Shown one piece after another: positions 43,698 through 55,023 of a stretch of 64,000 nucleotides of DNA. The translations under genes and the position numbers were made by a program. This DNA is from Obelidium mucronatum (lineage: Eukaryota; Chytridiomycota; Chytridiomycetes; Chytridiales; Chytriomycetaceae): positions 62,001 to 126,000 of the forward strand of contig JAIVFH010000082.1 of assembly GCA_025765595.1 (NCBI GenBank), read 5' to 3'. How positions within the stretch are numbered: the stretch's first letter is position 1; every line of letters starts with the position of its first letter. A model generated the notes under the pieces. It did not search any database. It saw only the letters and a program-made list of their open reading frames with translations, and was not told the DNA's origin.

Positions 43698-44123
43698 TTC
43701 GGTTTATCTAGTGTTCGCGGGTTGGTGTTGGTGGTCAGTGTCCTGTAGCTGAGGTGGTTGGTGGTCCTCACTTGAAACTATTTTAATACGCGCGTTCAAA
43801 AAGCTTCTGAATAAACTGAGATGAACTGTAACACCAACTGTTTCTAATTGTTCTAAACCATCAAATGAAATGATCCAGCAAAAAGCAATTGTATGGACTA
43901 TTTTACAACGTTGAAAAAAGCAGAAAAGTGAAGAGTTAAAAAGTATGGGACCCGCTTATTTTCTGTTCCCCATGGTAAGTTGGCAACACCACACCCGTTT
44001 CTTAGCCGCTTTACAATTCGCTTTAATTGTGCGAAGCCGATTGACGCCCCAAACAGTTCCTCCTTGAAACACCTTTCTTTCTTTCTTTTTTTTCTTCACC
44101 CAACAATTTTTAATCTGATAACC

Positions 44124-45846
<1,723 letters not shown>

Positions 45847-46129
45847 AAATTCAGCAGCAAACGCGCGTATTTTCAGTATAATTTCTTCCCTTTCTTTCTG
45901 GCATTTATTAGACAATTTTGGGTGTTGGTTTGATATGTCTTTTCCTCTCTGTTCTACTTTTATTTTTTAAACTTGTTCAACTTGGCAACAAATACAAAAA
46001 CGCTATAAGCAATATGTAAAAAATTACTTGGTGGCAATTCTGGTTGCTTCCACGTAGCAAAGACGTTGTTGGAGATCGTGGGTACTCTTGGAATTCTCTG
46101 GAAAAAACAAAACAAAAAACGCACCGAAC

Positions 46130-47223
46130 ATGTACACCAGCATCCCTCTCCTGTTGATTGCAGCAACGACACCAATATGCAATGCGCAAACCAACAAGAA
46201 AGTCCTTCTGTCCGACGTGCAGGTCCTCACTGTCTCACGAAACAAAATGACAACTGGGAGACGATCGAGTCCAGTGAAGCAAATGAAATGCTGTTGGCGG
46301 AGATGCCTGCTCGTCTGCTGTCATTGAAACAATGCAGTGCTACAATCGCGGCTTTGATGGACGGTATGAGGGGGGTTGTGGTCTTTCATGTTCTCCAGGT
46401 TGCTAATCCTCCACCGTTTTGTAAAGCGACGTACAATGGGAATGCAAGGCCGATCTAGAAGATCTATATCGATTCGGAACCACTGATGTATCTTGTGAAG
46501 GATACGCACACAAGAACGACAAGTACATTCTTGCTGGGTCATGTGGCGTGGAATATACACTGTACTTGACCGAGAAAGGGAAGCAATACAACAAAAACAA
46601 GAATAGAAATACCTATGACTCGAGGGAGAGATTTGATTCATACCAAAATGGTGGGCACTCCTTGGTTTTTTTTTCTATGCAAGGAATTGATTGACTTTTT
46701 TTTTTCAACTCTAGATTACGAACCAGAGAGACCTTCGATGGTATCCAAGCTAGTATGGATGGTTGTGGCGGGTATCTTTTTGTATTCCATGTACACATCC
46801 TGTATTCAAGCGGCAGCTGGAGGTCGAAGAAATAATGGAGGCGCGGGTGCGAGAAACACGGGTAGTTCTGGAACAGGTGGTGGAGGTGGAGGTGGAAGTG
46901 GCGGTTTCGGGGGTGGTCCTGGATTCGGTGGAGGGGGTTCTGGTGGAGGAGGAAGCTGCAATGACCCACCCATGAATTCTCGACCACAAACTCAGGGACC
47001 TGGGTTCTGGAGCGGTTTAGGTCTTGGTAGTTTGTTGGGAAGCATGATGAACAGGCCTCGTTACAACACATACAACGCGTACGGTGGTGGTGGATTTGGT
47101 GCTGGTCCCAGCATGCGACAGAGACCACCTGTTTACCGGTCCTCTTCATCTTCGTCGTCGTCTTCATCCTCTGGTCCAAGTACAAGGACAGCGAGTGGAT
47201 TCGGAGGAACAAATCGACGCTAA
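46130..47223 (+). CDS. SARAF: SARAF-like (TMEM66) store-operated calcium entry regulator
   Basis: Animal SARAF is a single-pass ER membrane protein that damps STIM-Orai calcium entry. Here a signal peptide (MYTSIPLLLIAATTPICNAQ) is followed by KVLLSDVQVLTVSRNKMTTG and SSPVKQMKC, matching the SARAF luminal domain. Then VQWECKADLEDLYRFG, VSCEGY and LAGSCGVEYTLYLTE match in order. A membrane helix (LVWMVVAGIFLYSMYTSC) leads to a Gly-rich cytosolic tail with GPGFWSGLGLGSLLG, ending TASGFGGTNRR, almost the animal ending. Introns lie near 46361-46430 and before DYEPERPS (about 46650-46714). One extra T at about 46292, after KC, breaks the frame and is probably sequence error. Confidence 0.85.
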
Positions 47224-47889
47224 GAGGAATAATAAATTTATCTTCACCTTGAAATATATTTGACAATTTGACCAAACAAAAAAACACAAAAAAAACACCC
47301 CCCCAAAACGGCCCTCGTCTAGTATCCGCCCGCCTCATTCACGACTTAAGAGTACCGCGTAAAGGCTTTCCGATATCTACGAGGAACGCGTCAGCAGAAA
47401 GTAGGTATGTGGCTAATATATCTCCTTATTCTGTAAAATCATTAACACGCGTCGTATGTGCGCGTCCTTCACAGCACGTTACGCCTAGATTTACCTGAAG
47501 CTTTCTTATAATCTGCTATTTGATGGAGCGACCGCGGGCTTCAGTCAGTACGTAGTCTTTTAGCTCTTTTCAGTAGTATGTATTTGTTTGACATATCATC
47601 ATCCCAGATAACAATCACGTCGCGTTTTAAATGAGTTAACAACATGAATATTATACCAGAACTATCTGCGCTCGTTTTGCTCTGTTTTGGTTTTTCTCTT
47701 TTTTTTTCGTGTTCCAATAAGGTTTGTTTTCACCTCTCCTTCTTCAACTTTGTCTCTTACACCAACTACCAACTCTTTTCAATTGGATACTATCGTATAT
47801 TTTATTATCTTTCTTTGGTACTATATTGCTTCCATTTTGATATCATCAGGGACTTGGACTTTGTTCGATACAATGGCAATGAACGGCAG

Positions 47890-48550
47890 GGTTGTAAAGG
47901 TCTACCCGCAATACAACTCGTTCGCGTCTTTTTTTGACGTGGGATTGCACGTGCAAAAATCTCTATCAGATCAAGCGTGCTTTCCTGATGAGGACTGGTG
48001 CTGGCAGAGCCCGGACCGAGGTGTTGGATATAAACCTCGGGATCGCGAGATGCCATTATGCTACGTTTTAAAACGCGTAGTTTTGTGCTCCGGGTCTGCT
48101 GGCGCCACAACCTTGTTGCCTTCATTTGCGGAACTGCTTACTGCAACTGGAGGTTTGGCAGAGTTTCTTTATTGGTTCTTCTCGTTAAAATCTAAGATTC
48201 TATTCCTTTGGTTCTTCTATATGATTCGGGAATTGTTGGAACTTTTCAACTCCGATTTTATAATTTTAGATTCGACTGCTTCTGGAAACGGCAATGAAGG
48301 AGGGGGTGTAAACGTTCTCCGCAATACAACACGTTCGCGTCTTCTTGACGTGGGTTTGCACGCGCATTTAATTTTAACCAGATTGGGCCGTGTTCTCCTG
48401 ATGGCAGCTGGGAGTTGGCTTAACTCAGACCAAGGTTGTTGGCAACAAACCTTGGAGTCGGAAAAGACGCCATTATGCTACGTTTTTATAACGTAGCTTG
48501 TAGCTCTGGGTATGCCAACACCACACCTCCTTCCTTCATTTGCGGATCTT
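47890..48550. repeat. Two diverged direct copies of a 230-246-bp module
   Basis: Copy 1 (about 47890-48136) and copy 2 (about 48305-48550) are co-linear. Shared anchors are GCAATACAAC-x-CGTTCGCGTC, TTGACGTGGG, TGATG near the middle, GCCATTATGCTACGTTTT and TTCATTTGCGGA. Each copy contains a CTACGTTTT...AACG(CG)TAG palindrome. Similarity is patchy, with substitutions and small indels. No reading frame is kept through both copies, so this may be a non-coding repeat or a decayed gene duplication. Confidence 0.6.
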
Positions 48551-48839
48551 GTTCTGGATTCTGGTGAACTGGGGCGTGAATCGAGAAGTATCCAAACATT
48601 TTGAAAGCTTTATCGCGTTTCTCACATTTATTAGACGTGGCGGAATATGGGTTCAGGGCCTCCTCGTGGCTTCCGCTGGTAACAGGAAAGCAACACTTTT
48701 GTTGTCCTGGCTAACACTGAACCCACAAGCAACTTTTTATTCTGGATTTTCTAAAATAAAGTGCCATATTCAACAAAACAAATCTTTGTTCGCTGCATTG
48801 ATCACGTCAAATCGGAGACTGCAACCATAATTTGCAGTT

Positions 48840-49210
48840 GGGTCACCTTCCCTGTTTCAAGAATTTCGCTGACGACTGCTAAGTGTCCCTGCTTCAAAGC
48901 CAATCGAATTGAGTTGTTATTAATATTATTTGCTGTTGGATTAACACGTTAGGAATTAAGGAGCAGTTAGGACCACTTCCAAATGTCCAGTAATAAGACG
49001 CCAATTGAAGGGATTTCTAAGGGTCGAGTCGCAAAAGACCTGAACAAGTGTTTGTAATGCAAGGAGGATGCAGTAATGCCGGTCAGATAAAACGAAGAAT
49101 GCCTTAAACATATCATTGATCGGCCATAAATGCTGGTTTGATGGAAGCAGCAGGCAAACTCAAATCTGTAGAGACTTTGGGCCAGCAACTTTGATGCAAA
49201 AACAAGAGAG
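48840..49210 (-). pseudogene. Ankyrin-repeat gene remnant
   Basis: On the minus strand, NSIRLALKQGHLAVVSEILE preceded by NPTANN matches the style of ankyrin repeats common in chytrids and oomycetes. A second partial repeat (LITGHLEVVL) lies just upstream. They are in different frames and separated by stop codons. No complete gene surrounds them. Confidence 0.5.
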
Positions 49211-49588
49211 TTCAAGTGCTTGCCAATCGAATATGAGCTAGAATTGCATCGATGAGTTCGCGGTTAATGTCTGATAGGACTGTGTGGCTGTGATTCATTT
49301 TTTAAGAGAATTCCCTGACCTGGATACAATGCATCGAGTGCGAACAATCATTCTGCTTTCAATTGCCACCATGGTCATCGGTTTGACGGCTGCCGCTGTT
49401 ATCGTTAACAGCCCGGCGTCTGTTTCTGCGCAAGCCTGAAGGAAATAAGAGTCGATGACTTGAATGTTCAACACGACAAAGCAGGCATCTCAGCCCATGA
49501 CCTCATAATGCATGCAAACACTCCATACTCATTTGAAATAAACACAGATCTCAATGATGAATATTTTGGATGATGTATTAAAAAAACA

Positions 49589-50524
49589 ATGGACGTTTCA
49601 GAATCGGCATCAATTGTTCAACTGATGGAGTTCCGTCGCAAGTGGCAAGCGCTCGTCGAGAGGATCAAAGCAGCTGAATTGCAACCGCAAAGCAATTCCA
49701 AATGTAAAAGTCACAGGGTTGTAGGCTCTTTAGGCTTAAACCACATTAGGGCCGGCGATCATGAAATATCTCCGAACCAAAGACTTTGAAGCTGCTGCTT
49801 CGAATCTAGCACAATTGGCTGTGGTGGGAGACTCTGATGCGCTGTGGGTGCTCCACGAAGATCCCACCCAGTCACCGATATCAGATCCATACTTTAGGTT
49901 AGACCCTCATTCAGCAATGCGTGATCTTGGATCTAATTCGTACGAAAACGCAGATACTGTGCTGGTGTCAACATATTTTCAGTTCTTGGAAGAGCCGATT
50001 CTGCAAAACTCTGGCTCACAATGGCAGCAGAAGGTTATATTGCAGATGCGTGTCTCAAGATTGCAGAAATAATATGGAGCTCTTCTTGTCGTAAATCTTT
50101 TGCCGAGGCGTTGGAGTGTTTGATAAAGTCTGTTGCAATCCTTGATTTGGGTTATGGGAAGGGGGGGATGGATGGATACCTGACGAAAGTAAACCGCGAT
50201 GAAGTATGTTTATTGATTGCAGAGTGTTATTCTTATGGCGTTGGCGTGGAGTCCAATGTTTCTAAATCCTTGGAGTGGTTGGAAAAGTCGTGGAATGGGA
50301 ATATGGCAGAGCAAAGCATGTTGCGCTCCATATTTGTTGGAGATAAAAAGACGGATGTTCAACGAAAGGCTGCGAAGTTATTGGGTGTTTGGTACAGTAC
50401 AGGAGTACCCCCTTCAATTCCAATATTACTCGACCAACATTTACTCGATGAGACAAGAATAGTCGCCACACTTTCAAACGTGGATTTGGCGAAAGCGCAA
50501 GTTTGGGGGAAGAGGAGTCTCTAG
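49589..50524 (+). CDS. Sel1-like repeat protein, gene model incomplete
   Basis: The first exon (MDVSESASIVQLMEFRRKWQ) joins across an intron (donor near 49700, acceptor before GGCCGG near 49751) to IMKYLRTKDFEAAASNLAQL. The C-terminal part from about 50012 (LTMAAEGYIADACLKIAEII, LIAECYSYGVGVESNVSKSL, AAKLLGVWYSTGVPPS) has the A-x-x-x-L-G-x-x-Y-x-x-G-x-G-V pattern of Sel1/TPR-like repeats, which serve as protein-binding scaffolds. Between 49900 and 50000 the frame shifts and I cannot find a clean intron; a missed splice site or one-base error is possible. The substrate or partner is unknown. Confidence 0.5.
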
Positions 50525-50648
50525 GGACGAAGTAGATAAGAACTTCTAATATATTTATGTGAATAGTGGATATTTTGACCACATATTCATTGAGTTGGGT
50601 CAATTTTTCGAGAAGGAGGCCTCTAAAAAAAGAACCCAAACACCAAAA

Positions 50649-51864
50649 ATGGCTGAAGTCAGAAGGAAGCTCGTAATTGTCGGAGACGGAGCCTGTGGAA
50701 AGACCTGTCTTCTTATTGTCTACTCAAAGAAGCAATTTCCAGAGGTACGAAAGAGTCTGTTGTTGTAAAGTTTGGGGGAGGTAGTGGCTCCATGTGCTGC
50801 CCCACAGAGGCGCTCGCTCGCTATCGATCCGCCTCCCTTTGCCTCCCTTTGATAAAGTTGAAGACAGGAGACGGGAAGAGCGGTGGTTTCGAGGGGAGTA
50901 GGACGTTGTATTGGGTGGGGTTGGCGCCGTAATTGGGAGGTTGTTCAATCGCGCGTGCGATGACTTCCTTAGCTCAGTTCGAACGAAGTATCGTGGGCCC
51001 AACTGGATACAGACAGAGGTTGTGGTGTGATGTGTTGAGTGCCTGCTGAGACACTTAGGGACAGGACAAAAATCATGTGGACTTCAGTGGTTTCTTATCG
51101 GCAGCACCCTTCAAATGGCGCTTTGAAGGCCCTTTCAAGTTCTCTATCATTCTAAAATATGATCACAAACTTATTCAAATGTTGTTTCTCATTTACAGGT
51201 TTACGTGCCCACTGTTTTTGAAAACTATATTGCGGACATCAACATTGACGGCCGTAGGGTCGAACTGGCTCTCTGGGATACCGCTGGTCAAGAAGATTAT
51301 GACCGTTTGAGACCCTTGAGTTACCCTGATTCCCACGTTATTTTGATCTGTTTCGCGGTTGACAGTCCAGACTCTTTGGATAACGTCCAAGAAAAGGTAA
51401 TCCTATTTGGCTTTACTGTTTTGTTAAAGTTTTTTATTTTTTTTATTATTTATTTATTATTTTGTCGGACTGACATCCAACTTGTTACTCAGTGGATCTC
51501 TGAAGTTCTTCACTTTTGCGCTGGTCTTCCAATTATTCTCGTTGCTTGTAAGAAGGATCTCAGAAATGATGCTCGTGTAATTGAGGAGCTTCGCAAGATC
51601 AACCAATCCCCAGTGACTACACAACAAGTTGGTTCTTTTTCTACAGCAGCAGTATTTACATCTTATATTGATTTCTTTTACTAGGGTCAAGAAGTTGCCA
51701 GTAAGATTGGAGCCTACCGTTACTTGGAATGCTCGGCTCGTACCGGAGAGGGTGTTAACGAGGTCTTTGAGCATGCTACTCGCGCTGCGCTGACAAATAA
51801 GGGAGCTGGTGGTAGTGGTGGAAAGAAGCAGAAGTCTGGTGGAGGCGGCTGCTTGCTGTTGTAA
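50649..51864 (+). CDS. RHO1: Rho1-type small GTPase
   Basis: Rho1 controls cell-wall glucan synthesis and actin from the membrane. All G boxes are present: P-loop GDGACGKT, switch [37 protein letters not shown] (Rho-type NKxD replacement) and ECSARTGEG. The Rho insert helix is seen as [10 protein letters not shown]. The C-terminus is a basic KKQK stretch ending CLLL, a geranylgeranyl-type CAAX box. Introns follow FPE (a long one, about 50742-51198), VQEK and TTQQ. The start [12 protein letters not shown] is standard. A second, diverged copy with the same intron positions follows in tandem. Confidence 0.95.
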
Positions 51865-52006
51865 GATCATGACAGGTGGTCGTGGGTTTTCTTTTGCTTC
51901 CATGAAACGACGTTAGACTCAGTTTGGGGATGTGGTTTTGTTTCTTTTTGAGTGTTGTTTGCTTGCAATGAAATATTGTTTTTTTACACGGGAAAGTTCA
52001 GTATAA

Positions 52007-52957
52007 ATGCTGGGGAGAGAACGTCATTCGACCCAGAACTTTGCGGTTCAAAAGAAAAAGTTTGTGATTGTCGGGGATGGATACATCGGAAAGACATGCT
52101 TGCTGATTGTGTACTGCGGACGAACGTTTCCTGAGGTGTGTTTCAGGGCAATGGTTGACGGTTGACTGATGCCTTGGCCTACCAGGAATACGTACCAACA
52201 GTCTTTGAAAACCAAACTACCGACATCTTGATCGATGGTCGAACGATCCAGCTTGCGCTTTGGGATACGGCAGGCCAGGAAGACTACAGCAGATTACGGC
52301 CTTTGAGTTACCCTGATTCACACGCCATCCTGATCTGTTTCTCGATCGATAGTCCCGATTCACTAGAAAATGTCGTTGAGAATGTGAGTTGCTGTTGCTT
52401 AACCATTAGAGTTGTGTCTGGGAATTTGCATGCTGGATGGACCAATTTACATGATAAATACTGGATCTGGGCTATCGAAACAACATAGAGAGTCCGGGCC
52501 TCTTCTGCTTGAAGACTAGTTTCAAGGGTTGCGAGATGCTGAACTCCAGTGATAGGAGATGACGTCAGCCTTCAGTGGGGACGAACAACAAAAACCTAAC
52601 GATCACCTTCAAAAAACATAGTGGATTGCCGAAGTGACACATTATTGCCGTGGAGTGCCAATCATTTTGGTTGGTTGTAAAAAGGACCTCCGAGACAGTC
52701 CTGTTGTTATTGAACGATTGCGAAAGAATGGCCAGCGTCCCGTCACATACCAGCAGGTGGAGCCAAGTCACTAGTGTATTCCGTATATTGATCGAATTTT
52801 TTTATAGGGAGCCGATGTTGGCAAGCAGATTGGAGCATATCGCTACATTGAATGTTCTGCACGTACAGGAGAGGGCGTGGATGCTGTTTTTGAGCATGCA
52901 ACAAGGGCAACTTTAACGAAAGTTCCCATGAAGCAAAAGAAGTGCTCCATTCTTTAA
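52007..52957 (+). CDS. Diverged tandem Rho GTPase with altered P-loop
   Basis: The gene shares with Rho1, just upstream, the same three intron positions (after FPE, after the V-x-x sequence and after YQQ), so it arose by tandem duplication. Exons about 52007-52136, 52186-52383, 52622-52756 and 52808-52957 join in frame. G boxes: P-loop GDGYIGKT instead of GDGACGKT, switch [37 protein letters not shown] and ECSARTGEG, ending KKCSIL (CAAX). The Ala-Cys to Tyr-Ile change next to the phosphate-binding Gly-Lys-Thr, and loss of the switch I tyrosine, suggest altered nucleotide handling. The N-terminus is about 15 residues longer than in Rho1. No frame break is seen, so it is probably expressed. Confidence 0.82.
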
Positions 52958-55023
52958 TTAGTCCTTGTTTATTGATTTAAAGTACATTCCAATTTATTGT
53001 GTTCTTTTTTCTGCCCTCAAGAGTTCTATTCTCTCGTTTCTATTCATTTCTTTTCTCTGATAGTTTGGTCATTGGGCTTTATGGTAGTTTGGGAGATGAA
53101 GTTGTGTTTCAGTTGTTTCCATGGAGTGGCAACATTCACAGAGCAGAGTTCTCTTGGAATCTTTGCAGGCGTGATCCTTGCTCTCGCAACTCGTGTACAG
53201 CCAGTGTCAGCCACTAAATTGGCAGTTATAAGCTCTCTTTATTAGATACAGGCAGACAAAGCTACGCGACTTGAACTGGGTGTTGGCTATAGATCCCAGC
53301 CAAACAAGTAACTGTCAACTATATCGGTAGAAGGCAGTTTTATAAATTATTCAGCAGCTTATTATGTTTGCTAATCTGCATTGCTTTGTGTATGTTGATC
53401 AAATGTTATGAACCCCTGAAAAAAGTCAAAGTCAAATCACGCCACTGCTCATGCAGCAGACTGCCAGCAGTTATTATGAAAAGAAGTTTGATTAGGCACA
53501 ATATCGCAATAATTACTTACCAAAGACTGGAAGGGACACACAGACAATCAAACCAAGAAGACAATGAACATGAACACCTTAAAGGAGTCCTCTATTGCAG
53601 GTGAGAAGCTCATGCCCAAGTTAACTACTTGTTCCAATGATAACCCCTTTAACTGGAGTCTGGAGTCAATTACTTGAGTGACCAAGCTCCAGATGTTCTG
53701 ATAGAGTATATCAGTTCTTAGTTCCAGTGAGCGCACTGTCCCAATCACCCTAAGAGCATGGGCATGTGATGGAGCTGATTATTGCTCTTCGGTTTATTCA
53801 AGGATGGTGGCTTGAGTCTGAATGCAGGACTTTCTTGCCAGCAATGGGAATATTCCGAAACCAGTTGGATTTTTGGATTGTTCGATCAAACAGAATGACT
53901 AGATGTTTATCAAACATCTTCAAGTTCCTAAGTTCCCATACGTTCTCTTTCCAGCTGTTAATGCTGGTCCAGACCTGAGATATTCTGTTTTCTTGTGCTA
54001 CAGCAAATTGACAGTACCATCTATCATGGAGTATACCTCAGCATTGCAGCAAGGCTCAATCATCTACCTTGCCTTTCAAACCCACAACAGTCAATGGCTT
54101 TTAATTTCCAAAGACTCTACAAGCATATCGACAAACATCTTGCAAAAAAGATTGTATGGGAATTTATATAATAAATACGTCTTCAATGTTACGCGGTAGG
54201 ATAGCGCAGTGGGCAGAATATTAATAGTAGTGGTCGGATAGCGCAGTGGTCAGCGAATCATCTTCGAATCTGAGGGTCGTGGGTTCAATCTCGCCTTTTG
54301 GGAAGGGCGTGAGTGGCAATTTTTATTTACTCTTTCGCCTGCTAGATAGCTATTCAAGTATGAACTTAGTATTGGAGGGAATACAGGTATTTATTTTATA
54401 TCTTAAAAATCTATAATGTTTGCACAGGATTTATTTGGTGCCCACTGCCCTCACCCCAACCCAACTGACTTCATACTTGGACCGAATCAACATTGGTCCA
54501 ATTAAAGCATATTTGAGATGCGTAAGCTAACAGGCAATTGTAGCTCATCCTTAGAATATGTGGTGTGGTTTCAAAAGTTCAAGACCAATGAGCTGAGACC
54601 ATATTTTCAATTTACAAAACACCCATGTCGAACAAAGACTATGAAGTAATGAATTGGTTTGTGGGCGGAAATCGCGCGTTGAAGCTTCATAATTTGTTTC
54701 TTGCTTCCAAAGATTCTGAGACAGGTGGCAGAATCGTTATGGTGAACAAAACAATTTGGAGGCATGAATTGAGACAGAAAGGACCTGGAGAACGGTTCAA
54801 GCTTCCAGTGTTGATGAGTGGGTGGATATTTTGCAGAGAGAGTTTGGGATTGTTCTGTCGTTGCCGGAGAAGGAAGCAGCACAAACACTATTGTTTTAGA
54901 GTTTCTTAAGCTTTAATATAGTTCTATTAAGTGTCTGTTTCTGTTTGCATCCAGCTTAAGGCCGTTCATGCCATTTTCCCCCATTTACAAGAACGTCTTT
55001 TATCTATCAGATTCTATTTGTCA
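52958..55023. other. Gene-poor interval with tRNA-derived sequence
   Basis: I see no recognisable gene. A plus-strand frame at 54625-54909 (94 codons, starting MSNKDYEVMNWFVGGNRAL) is open but unlike any family I know, and could be chance. The tRNA-like sequence at about 54190-54300 is described separately. Confidence 0.45.
54190..54300 (+). repeat. tRNA-Arg(UCG)-derived sequence or SINE-like fragment
   Basis: From about 54227 the sequence reads like a tRNA: an A box (TAGCGCAGTGGTCAGCG), an anticodon loop CTTCGAA (anticodon TCG, arginine), GGGTCGT and a B box (GTGGGTTCAATC). The anticodon stem and T stem do not pair, so it is not a functional tRNA. A second copy of the 5' half (GGTAGGATAGCGCAGTGG) precedes it at about 54196. 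Intact RNA polymerase III boxes on a broken tRNA body are typical of SINE heads or tRNA pseudogenes. Confidence 0.55.

Larger units (their letters stand above)
47224..49588. other. Gene-poor interval
   Basis: Apart from the duplicated module (47890-48550) and the ankyrin debris (48840-49210) I see no gene here. Open frames are short, AT-biased and without recognisable domains. A short hydrophobic frame on the plus strand at about 47644-47937 is compositionally driven. Confidence 0.5.

Noticed and set aside
47644..48496. Membrane-protein genes on the plus strand in the gene-poor interval
   Set aside because: Hydrophobicity comes from AT-rich composition; the frames start and stop at arbitrary points across the duplicated module and no intron or domain supports them.
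54190..54300. A functional tRNA-Arg gene
   Set aside because: The anticodon and T stems do not form base pairs, although the A and B boxes look good.
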